A model generated the notes under the pieces. That model searched no databases. It was not told where the DNA came from and saw nothing but the letters and a program-made list of their open reading frames with translations. A DNA stretch of 39,838 nt from CAYLSV01 sp964386435 (GTDB taxonomy: Bacteria > Planctomycetota > Phycisphaerae > Tepidisphaerales > Tepidisphaeraceae). Of the stretch, positions 1 to 5,948 are shown in pieces (within the stretch, counting starts at the first letter, position 1; every line of letters starts with the position of its first letter). Where the stretch lies: NCBI GenBank assembly GCA_964386435.1, contig CAYLSV010000032.1:1-39838 (forward strand), given 5' to 3'. The position numbers and the translations under genes are program-made.

Positions 1-60
1 ACGGGTCTGACTGTAAATCAGATGGCTCAGCCTTCGGGGGTTCGAATCCCTCCGCGCCCA
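1..60 (+). tRNA. tRNA-Tyr (anticodon GTA), 3' part; 5' end outside the window
   Basis: The anticodon stem TCTGA/TCAGA encloses the 7-base loop CTGTAAA, which places GTA at the anticodon position. A long variable region follows, as expected for the class II tyrosine tRNA. The T arm GGGGG-TTCGAAT-CCCTC and the 3' acceptor half CGCGCCC with discriminator A complete it at position 60. The next bases are TAA, so CCA does not appear to be encoded. The D arm and 5' acceptor half lie off the window. A degraded mobile-element gene begins about 120 bases downstream, so this tRNA may have served as an integration site. Confidence 0.93.
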
Positions 61-180
61 TAACAGCAGTGTCAGCAAGCACTTGCGGCGCACTGCATCG
101 AGGTTGAGCATCACGGTGCCGGCCCGCATCCGTGGCGCGATGGCGGCTTGGCGTTTGCGGCCGCTGGTGAGGCGACTTGT

Positions 181-879
181 CATCGACCGTTGCTCGGCGA
201 CGGTATTGGTTTGGCGGTCGTTGCTGGTACGGTCCTGCATCCGCACGATGCCGGGTCCACGTCGGGTGCGAAGGCATTGGGCGCCCTCTGCTGCGACGTG
301 TCCGCGGTCAGCAGGTAGCCGGCGAACTCCTGTGGTAGTTGCCGCTCGTCATCTTCCAGTTTCAGGCCTTTGACGAACGCCTGCCATGCTCTTGTCCCGG
401 AGGCGGCAGGGTCGAGGCCGTCGAGGCGGTCGAAGTCGAGCGGGGTGTTGGTCAGCAGGTGGGGGGTTGCCGGCCACAGCGAAAGCGTCCGATCAAGCGA
501 GTCAAGGTGGCCGATGTGGGCGATGTCGAGGGCGGCGGGGTCGGGCCGCGCCGGGTCGAACCAGCGCCACTGCGGCAGCGGTCCCGGGAGTGCGGTTGAT
601 GTCGGCCAAGGCGGCGAGGATCTCGGCGATGTGCCGCCGGCTCGGGCGGAGAAGCTCGGCGGTCATTGCCGTCGCGGGATTTTCGTCCGGCACCTTGACC
701 AGCGTGAGCATCATCGACGTTGACGAAGGCGGACCGACGACGGCAAATGCTGGCGTCGGTACCGGCGCTGCCGTGTCGATAAGTCGTTCGAGGAGTCGCC
801 GACCCCATTGGCGGCGGGGATGTGGTTCGAAAATCGGTGTGAAACTCGAATTGTGGTTGGGCGTGAGGTCTGCGGAACG
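181..879 (-). pseudogene. Degraded phage/plasmid D5-type primase-helicase remnant (frameshifted and truncated)
   Basis: No single frame is open, but two minus-strand frames read as one protein. From 879 down to about 590 one frame gives an ordinary coding-like stretch that includes RRHIAEILAALADIN. From about 590 down to the stop near 179 another frame gives LPQWRWFDPARPD, then TPHLLTNTPLDFD, WQAFVKGL and EFAGYLLTADTSQQ. In P4/D5-family primases a TPxFFxxxALDFD...WLxFL block leads to the strongly conserved FGYLLTxDTSQQK motif just before the Walker A loop. The remnant stops matching right after DTSQQ, so the helicase ATPase core is missing. A frameshift lies between about 555 and 600. No credible start codon or ribosome-binding site was found. 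Together with the adjacent tRNA-Tyr, this suggests a decayed integrated element. Family assignment is from motif memory only. Confidence 0.6.
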
Positions 880-893
880 TCAGGAGATTCGTC

Positions 894-1148
894 ATGAGCC
901 AACGCAAGCAGCAACTTCGGGAATGGGACGGGTTGGGTCGGCTGGGTGAGTGGGGGCGGCGGTTGGGGGTGTGGGCGGGGCTGGCGGTGGTGGTCGGGGG
1001 GTTGTGGGTGTTGGCGGTGGCGGCGCGGGCGGCCCAGGCGCAGCGGGAGGCGCGGCAGGCGGTGGCGGAGGTGCATGTGCCAATGCCCGACGCCGTGGCC
1101 GAGGCTTGGCGGGCGGCGGTTCGGGTGTCCACCCGACCGCGGACCTGA
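894..1148 (+). CDS. Small single-pass membrane protein, unknown function
   Basis: This 84-residue protein was not recognised as any family. The start is supported by AGGAG seven bases before the ATG. Residues about 1-22 are charged (MSQRKQQLREWDGLGRLGEW). Residues about 24-46 form one hydrophobic segment rich in Val, Leu and Ala. The remainder is an Ala/Arg/Gln-rich helix-like tail, so a single-pass inner-membrane protein with short soluble ends is likely. It ends 80 bases before the sigma factor start on the same strand, so the two may be co-transcribed; an accessory or anti-sigma role is only a guess. Codon choice (many GGG, GTG and TTG codons) differs from the GGC/CTG habit of nearby genes and makes the coding strand extremely G-rich. 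Confidence 0.55.
   Translation: MSQRKQQLREWDGLGRLGEWGRRLGVWAGLAVVVGGLWVLAVAARAAQAQREARQAVAEVHVPMPDAVAEAWRAAVRVSTRPRT
919..1008 (+). other. G-run array with canonical G-quadruplex motif
   Basis: Four GGG runs at 919-921, 925-927, 930-932 and 935-937 are separated by loops of 3, 2 and 2 bases, which fits the standard G-quadruplex pattern. Further runs of three to six G follow at 944, 952, 965, 973, 977, 996 and 1006. All are on the coding strand of the small membrane protein gene, so the mRNA would carry them too. Confidence 0.5.
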
Positions 1149-1228
1149 GGCGCTTGATCGATGATCGGACCGGCAGGTTTCGGGCGGCGCGGGTTAACCG
1201 GCACCGGCATCGGCCCGATGCGAGGGGC

Positions 1229-2206
1229 ATGGCCGAAGTTCAGGAGCAGGCGAAGACAATCCCGGCCAAGCCCACCAAGCGCAAGGCCAAGTCCAAGGCG
1301 AAGCCAAACGTGGCCGCCGAGCCCAAGCCGGCCCCGAAGCCCGCGGCCGACCGGCAGGTGCAGACGCCGATCCAGCTTTACCTCCGCCAGATCAACGACT
1401 CGCCGCTGCTCACCGCCGACGAGGAGAAGATGCTCGCCCGGCGCATTATCCACCAGCAGGACATGCTTGCCCGCGACCGCATGGTCCGCAGCAACCTGCG
1501 GCTGGTCGTCAACATCGCCAAGCATTACCAGAACCGCGGGTTGTCGCTCCTGGACCTCATCGAGGAAGGCAACGTTGGCTTGCTCAAGGCCGTCGAAGGC
1601 TTCGACCCGGAGAACGGTGCCCGGTTCAGCACCTACGCCAGCTGGTGGATCAAGCAGGCCATCAAGCGGGCACTGATCAACGGCGGCCAGCCGATCCACA
1701 TCCCGGCGTATATGGTCGAACTGATGACCAAGTACCGCCGGGCCGAGCACAAGCTCCGCGAAGACTTCAAGCGGCCCCCGAGCGAGAAGGAACTGTCGAC
1801 CGCACTCGAAGTGCCGGTGAAAAAGGTGCGGATCATCAAGAAGGCGATCAAGGCGTTCAACGCCCCAAGCCAGTTCGCCGGCATGGGCAGCGACGGCGAG
1901 GAGATCGGCATCGCCGACGTGATCGCGTGTGACCGCTTGCCGTTGCCAGACGATTTGGTCAGCAGCCGCGACGACCTCAAGCAGCTCGACGAGTTGCTAA
2001 GCGAGATCGACGAGCGGGCCGCCACGATCCTCCGCCTCCGCTACGGTCTCGACGCCGGCGTGGACGACGAGCCGATGACGCTCAAAGAAATCGGCGCTCA
2101 GATCGGCCTGACCCGCGAGCGCGTCCGCCAGATCGAGCACGAAACCCTGCGCAAACTCCGCGAGAAACTCGAAGCCCAACTCCACCCCAAACCCTCGGCC
2201 GCCTGA
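1229..2206 (+). CDS. RNA polymerase sigma-70 family factor (RpoD/SigA-like, short N-terminus)
   Basis: This 325-residue protein directs core RNA polymerase to -10/-35 promoters. The start at MAEVQEQ is chosen because upstream sequence in this frame is low-complexity Gly/Ala coding; GAGGGG precedes this ATG. Residues about 8-45 are Lys/Pro/Ala-rich and replace the acidic region 1.1 of primary sigma factors. Region 1.2 is QTPIQLYLRQIN. Region 2 includes NLRLVVNIAKHYQNRGLSLL, DLIEEGNVGL and the 2.3/2.4 stretch FSTYASWWIKQAIKRAL. Region 3 is YRRAEHKLREDF onward. Region 4 ends with GLTRERVRQIEHETLRKLR, the -35-binding helix. Length and layout suit a group 1 or group 2 (RpoS/SigB-like) factor; lack of region 1.1 leans toward group 2. 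Confidence 0.93.
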   Translation: MAEVQEQAKTIPAKPTKRKAKSKAKPNVAAEPKPAPKPAADRQVQTPIQLYLRQINDSPLLTADEEKMLARRIIHQQDMLARDRMVRSNLRLVVNIAKHYQNRGLSLLDLIEEGNVGLLKAVEGFDPENGARFSTYASWWIKQAIKRALINGGQPIHIPAYMVELMTKYRRAEHKLREDFKRPPSEKELSTALEVPVKKVRIIKKAIKAFNAPSQFAGMGSDGEEIGIADVIACDRLPLPDDLVSSRDDLKQLDELLSEIDERAATILRLRYGLDAGVDDEPMTLKEIGAQIGLTRERVRQIEHETLRKLREKLEAQLHPKPSAA

Positions 2207-2333
2207 AGCCGGCGCGGCAAGGCGGATGTGTTTGCCATGAGTTGCGACCCGCCACGTGCTCACCGGCTGGGCCGAACATAATGCCGATTATCGGACTCCG
2301 GAGGCTGGTGCTGAGTTGCCGCGTCTGGCCAAA

Positions 2334-5240
2334 CTATCTTTCGGCGTGGCGATCAAGGGCGGCTTGGGCGAGTTGGTTGATCTGCGGGTCGCTTGAGCGG
2401 CGGATGGTCAGGCGGGTCATGTGGAGGAGCGGCTCGCGGTGGGCGGCTGATTGTATCAGGCGGTCGTATTGGTCGGGGGCGGCCAGGAGCAACCCTTCGA
2501 CCGCGAAGTTGCCGACGTGGAAGTCGTTGAGTTGGGTGGCCAGGTAGTTGGCGATGGTCGGATCGGAGCCGGCGATGAGGCCCAGGGCTTTGGCGGCGGC
2601 CTTGCGTTGGTCGATGAGGTTCGGGCGGTCGTGCGGCGGGACGGTGGTTCCTTCATCAAGGATGGCGATGAGCGTTTTCGTCGCGTTGGGCAAATGCCGG
2701 GCGGCGGGCATCTCGCCGAAGGCCTCGATCAGTTTGGCGTTGGTGGCGACGTCGGTGGTGTCGGCGATGCGGTCCAACAGCAGGTCGGCGGCCTCGGCGG
2801 GTGCGTTGCCGTGGCGGAGGAAGACCAACGCCGCCGCCTTGGCGACGTCCGGACGCTGGGCATGACGACGCAGCGCTGCCGTTGCGGCGGTGGAGGCTTC
2901 GCCTAGTTCGGCATTGGCGAGGCCGAGCAGCGCGTGGCGGGTGGCGTCGGGATCCGTTGATGATTCGGCCAGCGCCACGGCCCGTTGGAAGCCGCGCGCA
3001 CCGGTTCGGGCGAGTGCGGCACCGGCGGCTCGCCCGGCGTCGCCCGCGAGTGCGGCGGCCAACGCGTCCACCACCTCGGCGTCATCCGCCCGCACCGCGG
3101 CCAGCAGCTCGGCGGCAAGGCGTCGAAGTTGCGGCGGCGTCGACTTTTCGCGGAGCCGGGTCAAAGCCACAGGGCGGACCGCCTGGCGAGCCGACGGCGT
3201 GACGATTTTCATCAAGGCGGCCGCCGCTTTGTTGGCCGCCGCGTGGTCGGTGTCGGCGACGAGCTGCGTCAACGGCTCGATGGCCCCGACATCTTCGGGC
3301 GTCGCCAGCTTGGCCAGCGCCGCGGCGACGGCCACGGCGTCGGCAGCTTGGACCTTGTCGAGCACGTTAATCAATGCGGCGACCGCGGCGTCGTCACGTT
3401 CTTTAAGACCCAGTGCGTAAGTGGTTGCTTGGGCCGGCGGTCCAAGCTCCTGCAATTGCTCGATGAGCTGCGACGTCGGCGTGGTTTGAGCCGTTCGGCG
3501 GACGGTGGCCCAAAAGTCGTCGCGGCTCGTCGAGGTGGTCAGGTCGGCCAGCGGCATCGCGCGGCCGGCCACGCCTTGGTAACGCTTGTAGGTGGCGGCG
3601 ATGTCACGCGGCAGCACCGGGTAGATCGTGCGGCTGATGCCCGAGTCGTTTTGCAAATGCTCGATGGTCCAGCGGACAATGTCGCTGGCGTGCATGCCGA
3701 CCTCACTCGGGACGCGGGCGAGGATGAACATCGGCTTGCCCGGCTCGGCGTGCAGCTCGATGCTCAGCCGCAGCTTGTCCAGGTTCCGCCACGCTTGAGA
3801 CCCGCCGGCGGTGGCGAGATTGCTGGCCATCTTCTCGCCGACGTGGTTGACGTAGACGGTTTGGTCGGCCATGCCCCAGACCGGCTCGACGTCATCGATG
3901 TTCATGTAGCCGACGATGACGAGTTCCGGCTCCAGGTGGCCGACTGTGGGCTGCTGCCATTGGGCCTGCTGAGGGTTGTTGAACAGGCCCATCAGGTGCA
4001 GCGTCTGGAACGCGCCGTTGGCCGCCTCGAAGTTGCGGGCGTACATCTGCCGCCACGCCTTGCGGCCGGCGTCGTCCTCCGGCCAGCCGCCGTTGTTGAG
4101 CGACGGGATCAAATCGATCTGCGCGCGGTGCTGCTGCGTGTACCACGCGAACAGCGGCGGGTGGAGGTCGACGGCGTACGGGTGGATCGTCCAGCCGACC
4201 GGCGCGGACCCGGCGGCCGGGTCGTTCCGCAGGCCCTTGTAGGTGTAGCTGTGGAAGAAGCCCAGGTTGTCGCCGTCGGCGGCACGCCAGGCGATGTAGA
4301 CGCCGTTCGGGTCGATCGGCAACGCCTGCGGCTTCAACGCCGGTGCGAACTGCTCGGGATCGGTCGGGAAGGCGCTGGTGATGCTGAAGTTGTGGCCGTA
4401 CCCCTCGATCGGGTGCAACGCCGTCGGCCGGATGACCTCCAGCATGCCTTCGACCTCGAGCTGCCCCAGCACCGGCGTGCCCGGCGGGAACGTGCCGGAC
4501 TGCAGGAAGGCCTGCGCTTCGGCGTACCCCTGCTGGTTCACGTTCTTGAAGTAGAACGAGAAAATGTGGCAGGCGACGAGGTAATCCGTCGTCCCTTTGG
4601 CCGGGGTGTGGGCGAGGAGCTTGGTGTTGAGGTCCGGGTGGTCGACGTACCGATTCAGCGACCACTCGAACGCGGCCAGGCCGTCCTCGATGCCGCGGAG
4701 GTCGGCGATGATCGGCAAATCGTGGCCGCGGTTCTTGAGCGTGTTGTAGACGCCGACCGACACCGGCAGCGCTCCCTCGAACGTCGCCGCGTTCACCGCC
4801 GCCGCCTCGATCGATTGCGTCTGCCGGCCGCGCGGCTCGTACACCGCGTACCCCTCGACCGCTTCGGGGTATCGCTCCAGCAGATACAGCAGCGTGGCGA
4901 ACCGCCCTTCTCCGACCTCGGCCCGCTCGATTGGTACGGGGATCAAGCCGTCGTCGAGCATTTGCTCGAAGAAGTCGACCGGGTACCCGACCTCGACCGG
5001 GTCGCGGAAGATCCAGCTCGGTTGGCCCGCGACGTAAACTTTCTCGCCGCCCTGCCGGTTGATCAGGCCCTGCAGCGCGGTGATCGAGCCGAGCAGGTTG
5101 CGCTCTTCTGGGTTGATCGTCACCACGACGACCGATGTCGGCTCCGGCCCGGCCTTGGGCACGATCGGCTCGTAAGCGGCAGCCGGCGCGGCAGCCGCCA
5201 GCATCAAGATCACCACGGCGAGGTCACGCAGCATCATCAT
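2334..5240 (-). CDS. Secreted GxGYxYP-like protein with C-terminal HEAT-type repeats (paralog 1)
   Basis: A 968-residue protein with an N-terminal Sec signal (LRDLAVVILMLAAAAPAAA). Residues about 25-570 resemble the GxGYxYP putative glycoside hydrolase family: an N-terminal domain with ITALQGLINR and a second domain with AADGDNLGFF, VGWTIHPYAVDL and IDLIPSLNNGGW. The family's Gly/Tyr motif is replaced by SLNNGG (Ser at residue 380). Residues about 600-968 are alternating Ala/Leu-rich helices that look like HEAT/PBS repeats (for example AVAALINVLDKVQ and AAAKALGLIAG). The start is ATG at 5240, which overlaps the upstream DJ-1 stop as ATGA, so translation is probably coupled. Two more paralogs lie at 11978 and 23660; neither has the repeat tail. 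A polysaccharide-related role is inferred from family and context, not shown. Confidence 0.7.
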   Translation of the reverse strand: MMMLRDLAVVILMLAAAAPAAAYEPIVPKAGPEPTSVVVVTINPEERNLLGSITALQGLINRQGGEKVYVAGQPSWIFRDPVEVGYPVDFFEQMLDDGLIPVPIERAEVGEGRFATLLYLLERYPEAVEGYAVYEPRGRQTQSIEAAAVNAATFEGALPVSVGVYNTLKNRGHDLPIIADLRGIEDGLAAFEWSLNRYVDHPDLNTKLLAHTPAKGTTDYLVACHIFSFYFKNVNQQGYAEAQAFLQSGTFPPGTPVLGQLEVEGMLEVIRPTALHPIEGYGHNFSITSAFPTDPEQFAPALKPQALPIDPNGVYIAWRAADGDNLGFFHSYTYKGLRNDPAAGSAPVGWTIHPYAVDLHPPLFAWYTQQHRAQIDLIPSLNNGGWPEDDAGRKAWRQMYARNFEAANGAFQTLHLMGLFNNPQQAQWQQPTVGHLEPELVIVGYMNIDDVEPVWGMADQTVYVNHVGEKMASNLATAGGSQAWRNLDKLRLSIELHAEPGKPMFILARVPSEVGMHASDIVRWTIEHLQNDSGISRTIYPVLPRDIAATYKRYQGVAGRAMPLADLTTSTSRDDFWATVRRTAQTTPTSQLIEQLQELGPPAQATTYALGLKERDDAAVAALINVLDKVQAADAVAVAAALAKLATPEDVGAIEPLTQLVADTDHAAANKAAAALMKIVTPSARQAVRPVALTRLREKSTPPQLRRLAAELLAAVRADDAEVVDALAAALAGDAGRAAGAALARTGARGFQRAVALAESSTDPDATRHALLGLANAELGEASTAATAALRRHAQRPDVAKAAALVFLRHGNAPAEAADLLLDRIADTTDVATNAKLIEAFGEMPAARHLPNATKTLIAILDEGTTVPPHDRPNLIDQRKAAAKALGLIAGSDPTIANYLATQLNDFHVGNFAVEGLLLAAPDQYDRLIQSAAHREPLLHMTRLTIRRSSDPQINQLAQAALDRHAER

Positions 5241-5800
5241 TTCTCCAGCAGTTTGTAGAACTCGCGCAGCACCGCCGGGTGCGACGTCCAGGCGACGGCG
5301 GTGACGAGATTGCCATCGACCGTGGCGTCTTCGAGTCCGATCTTCACGTACTCGCCGCCGGCTTGCGAAACCTCCGGACCGCAGGCGTAGTACCCGGCAC
5401 ACTTGCGGCCCCGCAGCACGTCGGCCGTGGCCAGCAACTGCACGCCATGACACACCCCCGCCACCGGCTTGTCGGCTTCGAAGAAGTGCCGCGTCATCGA
5501 CAGCACCCGATCGTCCAGCCGCAGATATTCCGGTGCCCGGCCGCCGGGCACGTACAGCGCGTCATATGACGTCGGATCGACATCGGCGAAGGTCGCGTTC
5601 AACTGAAAGTTGTGACCCGGCTTCTCCGAGTAGGTTTGGTCACCCTCGAAGTCGTGAATGGCGGTGCGGACGGTGTCGCCTTCGGCCTTGTCCGGACAGA
5701 CCACGTCGACCGAATAACCCGCGGCCAGCAGCGCCTGAAACGGCACCATGACCTCGTAATCCTCCACGAAATCGCCGACGATCATGAGTATTTTCTTCAT
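5237..5800 (-). CDS. DJ-1/PfpI family protein (class I glutamine amidotransferase-like)
   Basis: A 187-residue cytoplasmic protein of typical family size. It begins MKKILMIVGDFVEDYE and has the Rossmann-like strand ALYVPGGRAPEYL and the nucleophile elbow AGVCHG with Cys117 followed by His118; an acidic residue near position 16 matches the conserved Glu of PfpI and DJ-1. The ATG at 5800 is preferred because GGAG sits six bases before it; a TTG four codons upstream is in frame but lacks such a site. Members include proteases, deglycases and glyoxalase-like hydrolases, so the exact activity is open. It leads a two-gene operon with the secreted GxGYxYP-like gene, which starts inside its stop codon. 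A TTGGTG-17-TATATT promoter lies upstream. Confidence 0.9.
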   Translation of the reverse strand: MKKILMIVGDFVEDYEVMVPFQALLAAGYSVDVVCPDKAEGDTVRTAIHDFEGDQTYSEKPGHNFQLNATFADVDPTSYDALYVPGGRAPEYLRLDDRVLSMTRHFFEADKPVAGVCHGVQLLATADVLRGRKCAGYYACGPEVSQAGGEYVKIGLEDATVDGNLVTAVAWTSHPAVLREFYKLLEK

Positions 5801-5872
5801 CACGTTCTCCAACTCAAACGATCCGAGCCGACGTCACAGGTTGACTCGGCCGGACTGCAAGATGCGGTGGCC

Positions 5873-5901
5873 AATATACCACAATGTTCACGCGGCACCA
5901 A
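5873..5901 (-). promoter_or_regulatory. Putative sigma-70 promoter for the DJ-1/GxGYxYP-1 operon
   Basis: On the minus strand TTGGTG (5901-5896) and TATATT (5878-5873) are separated by exactly 17 bases. The -10 box lies 73 bases before the ATG at 5800. The region 5801-5948 holds no gene. Confidence 0.5.
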
Positions 5902-5948
5902 GGTGACGCGGCTAAGGACTGAGCCGCGCCGCCCTCGCCCGATCATGC

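Noticed and set aside
181..260. A functional integrase or extra gene between the tRNA and the primase remnant
   Set aside because: A second frame stays open here (MQDRTSNDRQTN and onward) but matches nothing I recognise and runs back into the tRNA; no copy of the tRNA 3' end was seen as an attachment-site repeat.
950..1228. N-terminal extension of the sigma factor
   Set aside because: The frame is open but encodes Gly/Ala low complexity overlapping the small membrane protein; the ATG at 1229 has a ribosome-binding site and a normal sigma start.
452..1750. A 432-codon minus-strand open frame covering the sigma factor and the primase remnant
   Set aside because: Its first half is antisense to the sigma factor. 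The primase motifs at 200-600 are in other frames.
2207..2333. A terminator between the sigma factor and GxGYxYP-1
   Set aside because: Only short 4-bp stems without T-runs were seen; nothing convincing in this 127-base gap.
2985..5258. A 757-codon open frame on the plus strand across the GxGYxYP-1 gene
   Set aside because: It is a mirror of the real minus-strand gene caused by high GC at wobble positions; the protein is Arg/Val/Gly-rich and has no domain-like pattern.
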